DNA of 6,837 bases from Prevotellaceae bacterium (GTDB lineage Bacteria > Bacteroidota > Bacteroidia > Bacteroidales > UBA932): contig JAITHX010000189.1 of assembly GCA_031279735.1 (NCBI GenBank), positions 1 to 6,837 of the forward strand. The letters are read 5' to 3'. Numbering within the stretch: position 1 is the first letter of the stretch; the number at the start of each line of letters is the position of its first letter. Positions 1-6,833 of this stretch are shown piece by piece. Under the pieces are notes generated by a model. That model searched no databases. It saw nothing but the letters and a program-made list of their open reading frames with translations, and was not told where the DNA came from. The translations under genes were made by a program, and so were the position numbers.

Positions 1-23
1 TCCGCCGGATGCGCCTGCCGAAA

Positions 24-36
24 GCCCCGCAGGGGC
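24..36. other. Small GC-rich hairpin (GCCCC-GCA-GGGGC)
   Basis: A perfect 5-bp stem (24-28 with 32-36) closes a 3-base loop and is followed by a short T run at 42-44. It may be the 3' end or weak terminator of a gene lying left of the window, or part of a dispersed intergenic repeat; similar GCCCC/GGGGC hairpins are, from memory, common between genes in Bacteroidota. The open frames across bases 1-45 are too short to call a coding region. Confidence 0.35.
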
Positions 37-45
37 GACACTTTA

Positions 46-158
46 ATTAATGGTTAATTGTTAATTGTTAATTGTTAATGCCTGCGGCTCAGTATCTCCG
101 TTTCACTCCACCCGTCCGACAGGCATTAACAATTAACAATTAACAATTAACAATTAAT
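46..158. repeat. Inverted repeat with tandem TTAATTG heptamer arms
   Basis: The left arm (46-84) and right arm (120-158) are reverse complements over 39 bp with one mismatch (G52 against A152). Each arm consists of four 7-bp units, TTAATTG on the left and CAATTAA on the right, the outermost left unit being TTAATGG. Both end in a shared non-repeat stretch reading TTAATGCCTG next to the spacer. The unique spacer is 35 bases (85-119). As RNA or extruded DNA this would form one long hairpin. No open reading frame of note lies inside. It sits upstream of the GH3 operon promoter and could be the 3' boundary of the preceding transcription unit. Confidence 0.9.
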
Positions 159-534
159 ACTGAACATTTCGGAGTATTTTGCGTTTAAAGTCCATATCAA
201 CAGCTATACTGTCAATATCCGCAAAACATTCATGTGGAGTTATTGATACAAAAGTTTGCCATGTTAAAAAAATATGTAGCTTTGCACTCGGAGAAAATAG
301 GAATCTTTGCGGGAAGCGGTGTTTTATGGCTTCTTTCCAAAAAGAAAATGATGAATGAATATATTGTTATGTAATTAACAGGGTTGTCAGTACAACAAAA
401 TGAAGATAGAGTATTTTCTTTTGAGGATGTATGTTATGGAAATTCAATTTTCGTGATTAAAAACATAGCCATACGTTTGCTGCCCGAACCTTGTGAGGTT
501 ATTGGTAAAATAGGGAAATTTAAACAGTTAATAT
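159..534. other. AT-rich intergenic region and long leader upstream of the GH3 gene
   Basis: This stretch of about 375 bases separates the heptamer repeat from the hydrolase start. Apart from the promoter candidate at 255-284, I see only a weak 5-bp hairpin (AACCT at 487-491 with AGGTT at 496-500). If the promoter is right, the transcript begins near 290 and carries roughly 245 untranslated bases. A + strand frame is open from 375 into the hydrolase gene, but its only early start is TTG at 384 and its product is unfamiliar. A - strand frame is open from about 366 down to a stop at 154-156, but it lacks a useful start. Neither is called as a gene. Confidence 0.6.
255..284 (+). promoter_or_regulatory. 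Candidate Bacteroidota-type promoter for the GH3-receptor operon
   Basis: TTTG at 255-258 resembles the -33 element and TAGCTTTG at 277-284 matches the -7 consensus TAnnTTTG used by the Bacteroides primary sigma factor. The spacing is 18 bases, slightly shorter than the usual 19-21. The surroundings are AT-rich, with an A tract at 266-272. Transcription would start near 290. This is a match to a known consensus and is not proven. Confidence 0.55.
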
Positions 535-2865
535 ATGAAAGGAATCTTTTTATCAATTGGCTTCGCCCTTTTGTCGATCGCTGTATGCGCGCAAACGGCA
601 AGCACTTACAGAATCATCGAGAATCGGAACGGTCCCGCGCTGGGCTGTTCTCCGAAGTCAGGGGTCGCGATACTGACCGTAAACGGACTTAAGTTCAAAG
701 ATCTTAACCGGAACGGGAAGCTCGACAGGTACGAGGACTGGCGTCTGTCAGCCGAAGAGCGCGCTAAGGACCTGGCGCGGAAAATGACCGTTGAACAAAT
801 CGCCGGACTGATGCTCTACAGCGGACATCAGGCTATTCCGGCAAACGAATCGGGTTTCGCCGCCGGAACCTACGGCGGGAAGCCGTTTTCCGCGAGCGGG
901 GCGAATCCGTGGGATTTGTCGGACGCGCAAAAGAAATTTCTGAAGGACGACAATCTTCGTCACGTTCTTCTGGTGGGCGTTAAAAGTCCCGAAGTCGCCG
1001 CGAGGTGGAGCAACGAAATGCAGGCCTACGTGGAAGGAATAGGGCTGGGTATTCCGGCGAACAACAGTTCCGACCCCAGACACTCCGGACAGGTGACCGG
1101 TTCCACCGTCGCCGAATTTAACGCCGGCGCGGGAGGCGAGATTTCCGTCTGGCCCGACGGTCTCGGCATGGCGGCTACCTTCGAGCCTGAACTCGTGAAG
1201 AAATTCGGCGAAATTGCCGCGCGGGAATATCGCGCTCTGGGCATAGCTACGGCTCTGTCGCCTCAAGTCGATCCGGCGACCGAACCCCGCTGGTATCGCT
1301 CGAGCATGACTTTCGGCGAAAGCCCGGAGCTGGCTACGGATATGGCGCGGGCATACATCGACGGGTTCCAGACTTCGACCGGAAAGGCTGAAATAGCCGG
1401 CGGATGGGGCTACGAGAGCGTGAACGCCATGGTGAAGCACTGGCCCGGCGGCGGCGCCGAAGAGGGCGGACGCGACGGACACTGGGCTTTCGGCAAGTTT
1501 GCCGTGTATCCCGGCAATAATTTTGCAGCGCAGCTAATGCCTTTCACAGAAGGGGCGTTCCGGCTTGAGGGCAAGACGGCGATGGCTTCGGCCGTAATGC
1601 CCTACTATACCATTTCGCACAATAGGGCGAAGGACGGCACGAATCTGGCGAACGGGTTCAGCAAGTATATCATTACGGATTTGCTGAGAAAGGAATACAA
1701 CTACGACGGCGTGGTTTGCAGCGACTGGATGATTACGGCCGACGAGGGCAAAAGCCCCGGCGACTTTTGGGGAAAGCCTTGGGGCGTGGAATCGAAAAGC
1801 GTAGTCGAACGGCACTATATCGCCCTCATGGCCGGAATGGATCAGTTCGGAGGCAACAACGAGATGGGTCCGGTGATAGAAGCCTATCGCATGGGCGAGA
1901 AGGAGCACGGGAAGAAATTCATGCGAAACAGATTCGAACAGTCCGCCGTGCGCCTGCTGAAAAACATATTCCGTCTGGGCTTGTTTGAAAATCCGTATCT
2001 CGACGTCCGGAAGAGCGTCGAGACCGTTGGCAGTCCCGAGTTCATGCAGGAAGGCTACAACGCTCAGCTCAAGTCGGTCGTGATGCTGAAGAACAAGGGA
2101 AACCTGCTGCCGATAAAGGAAAGAAAAACGGTTTACATACCCGAAATCTACACTCCTTCGGTCAAGGACTGGTGGGGCAACTGGTCGAAACCGACTTTGC
2201 AGATGCCCGCCGACATCGAACTTGTGAAAAAATACTACAACGTCACGTCCGATCCCTCGAAGGCGGATTTCGCCATCGTGTTCATCTCCGGTCCATATAC
2301 CAACAACGACGGCGGCGGCTACGACAAGAACGATCGCAAGGCTGGCGGCAACGGATATGTGCCCATCACCCTGCAATACGGAACATACACCGCCGCAGAT
2401 GCTCGCGAGCATAGCATAGCCGCCGGAGACCCGGTGGTCGATCCCGCCATAACCAACCGTTCGTACAGGGGAAAGACCGTTACGGCGTCCAACACTACGG
2501 ATTTGACCACCGTTCTGACCACCCGCGAAATGATGGGCGACAAACCCGTAATCGTCGTGGCGAACCTGTCGCGCGGAATGGTGTTCAATGAGTTTGAATC
2601 GCGTGCAGACGGTATTCTGGTGCGGTTTTCGGTGGGCGAACAGCCCGTGCTGGACATTATCTCCGGCAAATACGAACCGTCGGGACTGCTTCCCATGCAA
2701 ATGCCGGCGAACATGTCAACTGTGGAAAAGCAGTACGAGGATGTGCCTTTCGACATGGAATGTCACAAAGATACCGAAGGTAATGTTTACGATTTCGGCT
2801 ACGGACTGAACTGGAAAGGCGCGATACGGGACGCGCGCACCGCGAAGTATGGAACGAAAAAATAA
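535..2865 (+). CDS. Secreted glycoside hydrolase family 3 protein (beta-glucosidase type)
   Basis: Likely a periplasmic or outer-membrane-associated exo-acting beta-glycosidase that releases sugars from the non-reducing end of oligosaccharides or glycosides by a retaining mechanism. Residues 1-19 form a signal peptide with probable cleavage VCA|Q. The Cys at 18 does not fit a lipobox. D56-LNRNGKLDRY-E67 is an EF-hand-like calcium loop. The catalytic barrel spans roughly 75-480, with the substrate-binding motif KHWPGGG at 301-307 and the probable nucleophile D397 in VVCSDW. The alpha/beta C-terminal GH3 domain covers about 510-760 and ends in FGYGLNW (754-760). The fibronectin-III-like tail of many GH3 enzymes is absent. 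E686 or E688 in FNEFE is a candidate acid/base. The ATG at 535 is chosen because it gives an immediate signal peptide; no Shine-Dalgarno is visible, as is usual in this phylum. The receptor gene follows after 24 bp, implying co-transcription. The family is secure, but the exact substrate (glucoside, xyloside or other) is not. Confidence 0.95.
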   Translation: MKGIFLSIGFALLSIAVCAQTASTYRIIENRNGPALGCSPKSGVAILTVNGLKFKDLNRNGKLDRYEDWRLSAEERAKDLARKMTVEQIAGLMLYSGHQAIPANESGFAAGTYGGKPFSASGANPWDLSDAQKKFLKDDNLRHVLLVGVKSPEVAARWSNEMQAYVEGIGLGIPANNSSDPRHSGQVTGSTVAEFNAGAGGEISVWPDGLGMAATFEPELVKKFGEIAAREYRALGIATALSPQVDPATEPRWYRSSMTFGESPELATDMARAYIDGFQTSTGKAEIAGGWGYESVNAMVKHWPGGGAEEGGRDGHWAFGKFAVYPGNNFAAQLMPFTEGAFRLEGKTAMASAVMPYYTISHNRAKDGTNLANGFSKYIITDLLRKEYNYDGVVCSDWMITADEGKSPGDFWGKPWGVESKSVVERHYIALMAGMDQFGGNNEMGPVIEAYRMGEKEHGKKFMRNRFEQSAVRLLKNIFRLGLFENPYLDVRKSVETVGSPEFMQEGYNAQLKSVVMLKNKGNLLPIKERKTVYIPEIYTPSVKDWWGNWSKPTLQMPADIELVKKYYNVTSDPSKADFAIVFISGPYTNNDGGGYDKNDRKAGGNGYVPITLQYGTYTAADAREHSIAAGDPVVDPAITNRSYRGKTVTASNTTDLTTVLTTREMMGDKPVIVVANLSRGMVFNEFESRADGILVRFSVGEQPVLDIISGKYEPSGLLPMQMPANMSTVEKQYEDVPFDMECHKDTEGNVYDFGYGLNWKGAIRDARTAKYGTKK

Positions 2866-2889
2866 TGACCTGACGAAAACAATTTCAAT

Positions 2890-5091
2890 ATGAAAAAGAT
2901 AACACTGTTGCTTCTGTCCCTGATCGTCGGAGGAAGCATTGCAAACGCACAAACAAAAAAGGATTCCGCAACGACGGCAACAGCCGAGCGGGAAAGCGAC
3001 CGCAACGTGATGCTGAACGCAGCGTCGGCAAATTCGGGTCCGCGCAACGTGAACATTGGACTGCCGGCGAGCGTGGGCGGCACCACCGTGCTGGAAAACG
3101 ACTTGCCCGTAGTTTATTTCTTCTGGCCCGAAATGCCCTTCAAGTCGTGGCGCATGGACGCTATGACAAATGGCGTCAAACTGCTGGATTTGGGACAAAC
3201 GGCAATCAACATAGGCGACGTGGGATTTTCCGTAGGCACCTACAATAATACCGGCACCGACAAGTTCGGCGGAAACATCGGCTTAAACTCCAACCATTTC
3301 GGCTTGCTGAACGGCTCGGCGAACATCAGCGGTCCGCTGACGGGGAACGGACTGAAATTTTCGGCCGGCGCTTTCCTGAACTACGATCCGGGTACCTACA
3401 GCGTGAGTAAAAGCGACATCAGCCGCTATTTCGAGGATCAGACGCAGCTGTATAAAGCGGCGCTGACCCGCGACTATACGTTCGGGGGAGGTGCGGGATC
3501 CGTCACCGCGTTCTACAAGTATGCCTCTTCCAAGTCGATGGCTATGCAGCAGTATGCTCCCTACAAATATCATCTCGACGGCTCGGTGTCGGAAATAGAA
3601 GGATTCAAGATTGGTAACGACAATTACATCACGGGACGAAAATTCAAGGTGCGCGACGCAACGACAGGCGAAATCGCGGAACGCGACGCATTGAACGACT
3701 ACGGTTCCGAAAGTCACACTCTCGACCTGATAGGCAAAAACAGGTTCGACAACGGATTGACATTTAATTTCATCGTCAGGGGGCACAGCGCGAAATCCGG
3801 ACTGTATCTGCCTATCATGACCGGCATTTCCGATAAAAAATATGCCGTTGCCGGCGGCGACTCGGTGACGAGAACCGTACAGGGCGTAATGGGTTTGGCT
3901 TCCAAAAGGACTCCGATCAAGTCGCTGACGAGCTTATTCGAACTGGGACGAAAATCCGGACGGCACGAATGGAAGATTGGATTGAACCAGTGGCTATACA
4001 GCATAGACAAATTCACTACGGAAGGAGTGCAATTCAACCAGACCGTAGAGGCGAACCCCAAGAGCATGGACGACAATGTTTATAGGATTGCGGAATATCA
4101 CAACGGAACGGAAAACAAGACAGCCCTGTTCCTTACCGATAAATGGGATATTCTGGACGTGCTGACGGTGACGCTCGGCGCTCGCCTTGAATACCAGAGT
4201 CTCCGAGGCGACTTTATCAATAATAAGGATAAGGACGCGGACATCCCCTATTTGTCGAACAAAAAGACGGATATTAAAAAGGACTGGTTCAACAAGGCGT
4301 TTATGCTGAGCGGAGTTTACAAGGTGACCGGAAAGTTCGGACTGCTTGCCGAAGCGAACTACAACGAGCAGGCCGGGCATCTCGAAAACTATTCGGCGGG
4401 AAACGAGCCGAATCTGAAGAAATCGAAAATACCCGGAGCCGGCTTCGGGGTGTTCTTCAATCACTCGCTGTTCAGTCTCGTGTCCAAAGCCACCTACATA
4501 CAGCGCGACGAGTACCGTTCCACAGTGAACTTCACAAGTAAAAGGGGCGCGGTGGAGCGAGCGCTGGTGTCCTACGACATAGAAACTCTCGGATGGACTA
4601 CGGATGTGGTCGCCGCCCCGTTCAAAAACTTCAACCTGCATTTCCTGCTGACGGTTCAGGCGCCCAAGTACAAGAATTATTCCGGCACCGTGACTTTCAA
4701 TAACGGCGAAACCGCAAACTACGATTTCAACGGCAACACCGTGACCGGCGTGTCGAAGGTGCTGATGGAAATAGATCCGAGCTATCAGCTGGGAAAACTG
4801 AGGCTATGGGCGAGCGCGCGTTATTTCAGCAAGGAATACGCAAATCTCACAAACTCGCTGTTCTTTAAGGGACGCTGGGAAACGTTCGCCGGCGTCAACT
4901 ACGCCATAAACAGCAATCTTCAATTCAGCGCAAGTATTGTCAACCTGCTGAATCAGCGCGGAGCCAAGGGTACAATCTCCGGCGCCGACCTCTACACGAA
5001 CGAAGAAGCCGCGAAAATGGAAGGTGCCATTCTTTCGGGGACATATATTCGTCCGTTTACGGTCGAACTGGGGATAAAGTACAGGTTCTGA
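2890..5091 (+). CDS. TonB-dependent-receptor-like outer-membrane beta-barrel, SusD-independent
   Basis: Probably an outer-membrane transporter that takes up a ligand related to the substrate of the upstream hydrolase. Residues 1-20 are a clear signal peptide (IANA|Q). After a short polar linker (21-40), residues about 48-150 look like a reduced plug: GPRNVNIGLPASVGG, then VLENDLPVVYFFWPE, then a stretch corresponding to the plug-barrel junction (FGGNIGLNSNHFG at 126-138). The remainder shows alternating polar/aromatic strands typical of a 22-strand barrel. It ends in VELGIKYRF, the terminal Phe being the beta-barrel assembly signal. At 733 aa it is much shorter than SusC proteins (about 1000 aa). 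It lacks an N-terminal carboxypeptidase-regulatory-like domain, an STN domain and an obvious TonB box. No SusD-like lipoprotein follows; an intrinsic terminator comes directly after the stop. The start is ATG without a Shine-Dalgarno. The barrel assignment is firm, while TonB dependence and ligand are inferred. Confidence 0.88.
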   Translation: MKKITLLLLSLIVGGSIANAQTKKDSATTATAERESDRNVMLNAASANSGPRNVNIGLPASVGGTTVLENDLPVVYFFWPEMPFKSWRMDAMTNGVKLLDLGQTAINIGDVGFSVGTYNNTGTDKFGGNIGLNSNHFGLLNGSANISGPLTGNGLKFSAGAFLNYDPGTYSVSKSDISRYFEDQTQLYKAALTRDYTFGGGAGSVTAFYKYASSKSMAMQQYAPYKYHLDGSVSEIEGFKIGNDNYITGRKFKVRDATTGEIAERDALNDYGSESHTLDLIGKNRFDNGLTFNFIVRGHSAKSGLYLPIMTGISDKKYAVAGGDSVTRTVQGVMGLASKRTPIKSLTSLFELGRKSGRHEWKIGLNQWLYSIDKFTTEGVQFNQTVEANPKSMDDNVYRIAEYHNGTENKTALFLTDKWDILDVLTVTLGARLEYQSLRGDFINNKDKDADIPYLSNKKTDIKKDWFNKAFMLSGVYKVTGKFGLLAEANYNEQAGHLENYSAGNEPNLKKSKIPGAGFGVFFNHSLFSLVSKATYIQRDEYRSTVNFTSKRGAVERALVSYDIETLGWTTDVVAAPFKNFNLHFLLTVQAPKYKNYSGTVTFNNGETANYDFNGNTVTGVSKVLMEIDPSYQLGKLRLWASARYFSKEYANLTNSLFFKGRWETFAGVNYAINSNLQFSASIVNLLNQRGAKGTISGADLYTNEEAAKMEGAILSGTYIRPFTVELGIKYRF

Positions 5092-5157
5092 GAATTGAGA
5101 ATTGAGAATTGCCGACTGTCGGTCAGCCGACAGTCGGTATTTTTTAATTCTTAACTC
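5090..5157. repeat. GAGAATT heptamer array forming the outer stem of the terminator
   Basis: Three tandem GAGAATT units (5090-5096, 5097-5103, 5104-5110) begin inside the receptor stop codon. On the far side, TTTTTTAATTCTTAACTC (5140-5157) can pair with them using G-U pairs and few mismatches (5092-5110 against 5139-5157). This roughly doubles the length of the terminator stem. The design, with heptamers on either side of a GC-rich centre, matches the repeats at 46-158 and 6747-6833, but the right arm here is degenerate. Confidence 0.7.
5112..5145 (+). terminator. Rho-independent terminator of the GH3-receptor operon
   Basis: A perfect 11-bp GC-rich stem (CCGACTGTCGG at 5112-5122 with CCGACAGTCGG at 5127-5137) closes the loop TCAG and is followed by TATTTTTT. 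It lies 20 bases after the receptor stop codon and marks the operon end. The T tract can also pair with the upstream heptamers, so an alternative longer hairpin is possible. Confidence 0.88.
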
Positions 5158-5185
5158 ATGTCGCGCAGTGTGCGGTTTTTAGCAC

Positions 5186-5289
5186 ACAGATGACACAGAT
5201 TTGACAGATGACACAGATTTGACAGATTTACGCGGATTGGGATTCGTGTAAATCTGTCGAATCTGTCAAATCTGTGTCATCTGTCAAAT
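5186..5289. repeat. Inverted repeat with tandem ACAGATnnn nonamer arms
   Basis: The left arm has five 9-bp units: ACAGATGAC, ACAGATTTG, ACAGATGAC, ACAGATTTG and ACAGATTTA (5186-5230). The right arm (5249-5289) has four full complementary units plus a partial one. Two pairing registers exist. One is a perfect 30-bp match of 5199-5228 with 5260-5289. The other is an inner stem joining 5231-5236 with 5243-5248 and continuing through 5222-5230/5249-5257 and 5213-5221/5258-5266 around a 6-base loop. The right arm ends within a few bases of where receptor homology begins, so the repeat sits at the breakpoint of the neighbouring pseudogene. Confidence 0.9.
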
Positions 5290-5293
5290 ACAA

Positions 5294-6266
5294 AAGAATG
5301 TCGCAACAATAAACGCTTTTGCGGAATGGAAACATAATTTCAGTCCGAAATTATCGACGACGACAGGAATACATTATTTCATGTTTTCGTTGAACAAACG
5401 TTACAGAGTCGAACCGCGAATCGCGATACTGTATTCATTGAAAAAATACAGTTTCGAGCTGGCTGCCGGAGAATACAGCCGGCAGAATCCCGTCGGTTTG
5501 TATCTGGCGCGAGCGACGGACGACGGGCGGGAATTTTTTCCCAATCAAAATCTTGACTTCATTAAAAGTCGTCAGGCTGTATTTTCGTTCGGCGGCGAAT
5601 TGTTTCAACGTGTAAACTGCAAGATGGAACTGTACTATCAGCATCATTACGACGTCGCCGTTGCAAAACAATCTTACGACACTTATGTTGACCATGAAAA
5701 ATTGTATTTGTTTTCTTCGGCGTTAAATTTCTCGTACCGTCCCGACGATATCAACGAAACGAATATCGCTTACGATAATTCCGGCAAAGGATACTCGAAA
5801 GGAATCGAAGGAATGATTTACCTTGACGACACGCAAGGATTTTCGATGAACGTGTCGGGTTCGCTTTACGAATCGAAATATTATTGTCGCAAAGGCTGGT
5901 ACAATACTTTTTTCAACGGCAGTTTCGCCTTTAAGATGTTTGCCGGAAAAAAGTTCAAACTGAACAGCTCAATCGCCATGCGAGCCGACGTCGCGTTGAA
6001 TTGGCTGGGCGGACGACGCTACACTCCGGCGGATTGCGATTTATCGTATGCCGATTATTACTATCATTACGACGACGACATGTACCTTTCCACAAACTCT
6101 GCCATACGCGATTATTCCCGATATGCCGAAAAGCGATATCCGGAATTTAACGGATCGTAAAAATATTTATTCCATGAGTGAATATTTTGAAAACGGGCGA
6201 ATAACGAGTTCCGCAACATATCAGATGCGAATATTTCCGGTTATTTCATACGAATTGTCATTTTGA
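5294..6266 (+). pseudogene. C-terminal remnant of a TonB-dependent receptor, truncated and frameshifted
   Basis: The + strand frame is open from 5252 to a stop at 6158-6160. Recognisable barrel sequence starts near 5300 (VATINAFAEWKHNFSPKL), upstream of the first ATG at 5381, so that ATG is not a true start. Landmarks of the class of Bacteroidota receptors that normally carry an N-terminal carboxypeptidase-regulatory-like domain follow: SRQNPVGLYLAR, YYQHHYDVAV, GKGYSKGIEG, GSLYESKYY, FNGSF and GGRRYTP. The proper C-terminus, DIRNLTDRKNIYSMSEYFEN through FPVISYELSF, lies in another frame and ends at 6264-6266. Signal peptide, plug and perhaps 500 residues are missing at the front, and about 20 residues appear deleted near 6130. 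No promoter or start is visible. It is a different receptor class from the intact one upstream. Recognition of the family is from memory of its conserved motifs. Confidence 0.82.
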
Positions 6267-6274
6267 GCCAAGCC

Positions 6275-6717
6275 ATGAGAAATATATTTTTGAGTCTATT
6301 GATACTGCTCGGTTTTTCACAATGTACAGAACAGTGCGAATGCGGGCAGGGCGATTTAATGGAAAACTACGTATTGAAATATTTTGTCTTTTTAAACTAT
6401 TCGATATTGTCTGCGATAAGGAATATGCGGGACATCCTGCGGGAACCTCATTAAATGAATTTTGTGAGATATGTTTTTACAGTGCCGGAGAATTTGTCGG
6501 AAGCGGCTATGTTTCTCGCGACACCAACATGCCGGTCGAGCAATATCGCACTCCCCTGAACACGTTCAATACGGAAGAGCGCCGTTTAGTGGCGTCAACC
6601 CGTATCTTTTTTATTCTAAGTCTGAAACCCGACTGTGCCGGCGAATACAGATTTATTTTCACTTATTCCGACACTTTCGGTAATTTCGTTGGCTTTGTCA
6701 CATATACATTTGATTAA
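6275..6717 (+). pseudogene. Small putative lipoprotein or secreted protein gene with a frameshift
   Basis: The ATG at 6275, 8 bases after the receptor remnant's stop, opens with MRNIFLSLLILLGFSQC, a signal peptide with a possible but atypical lipobox (Q before the Cys). That frame stops at 6452-6454 after 59 codons. A second frame carries on to a stop at 6715-6717 and reads as a plausible beta-rich domain (FDIVCDKEYAGHPAGTSLNE ... CAGEYRFIFTYSDTFGNFVG). Joining the two somewhere between about 6360 and 6420 gives a protein of about 147 residues; the T run at 6391-6395 is a candidate slip site. The PAGTSLN and YRFIFTYSD pieces faintly recall small Bacteroidota lipoproteins such as DUF5034, but I do not claim this. 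Position right after a receptor suggests a former receptor-lipoprotein pair. Sequencing error is an alternative to true decay. Confidence 0.6.
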
Positions 6718-6746
6718 TTATTCTGGTTCTACCGGGAATTATTACG

Positions 6747-6833
6747 AATTACGAATTACGAATTACGAATTACGTCCCGACTGCGGACATACAGCCGAAG
6801 CCGGTCGTAATTCGTAATTCGTAATTCGTAATT
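6747..6833. repeat. Inverted repeat with tandem AATTACG heptamer arms
   Basis: Four AATTACG units (6747-6774) face four CGTAATT units (6806-6833). The arms are perfect over 28 bp, around a unique 31-base GC-rich spacer (6775-6805). A further ATTACG at 6741-6746 extends the left array. It lies 30 bases after the stop of the small lipoprotein remnant and would form a strong hairpin, possibly a transcript end for both directions. No U tract follows immediately, so it is not called a classical terminator. Confidence 0.9.

Noticed and set aside
154..366. - strand open frame of about 70 codons ending at the stop in the heptamer repeat
   Set aside because: It has no usable start codon except one giving a very short peptide, and it overlaps the best promoter candidate. 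It could be an ancient gene remnant but cannot be supported.
552..590. Lipoprotein signal (Cys 18) in the GH3 enzyme
   Set aside because: The residue before the Cys is Val and the site VCA|Q fits ordinary signal peptidase I cleavage better.
384..692. 102-codon + strand open frame starting with TTG
   Set aside because: It overlaps the GH3 start by more than 150 bases, has only a TTG start, its later half is merely the hydrolase gene read in another frame, and its product resembles nothing I recognise.
748..1482. Long - strand open frame opposite the GH3 gene
   Set aside because: It is a shadow produced by the biased codon use of the hydrolase; the product has no recognisable domain. The same applies to the - strand frames at 1534-2700, 2716-3198, 3283-3786 and 3994-4641.
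5186..5289. CRISPR array or origin iterons
   Set aside because: The units are only 9 bp, contiguous without spacers, and arranged as an inverted pair; no cas or replication gene is nearby. The same holds for the heptamer arrays.
5381..6160. Stand-alone 259-aa outer-membrane protein starting at ATG 5381
   Set aside because: Receptor homology continues upstream of this ATG, there is no signal peptide, and the true C-terminus lies in another frame. It is a receptor fragment.
46..6833. Invertible or composite mobile element bounded by the outer inverted repeats
   Set aside because: The repeats at the two ends have different units and do not match each other, and no transposase, integrase or target-site duplication is visible.
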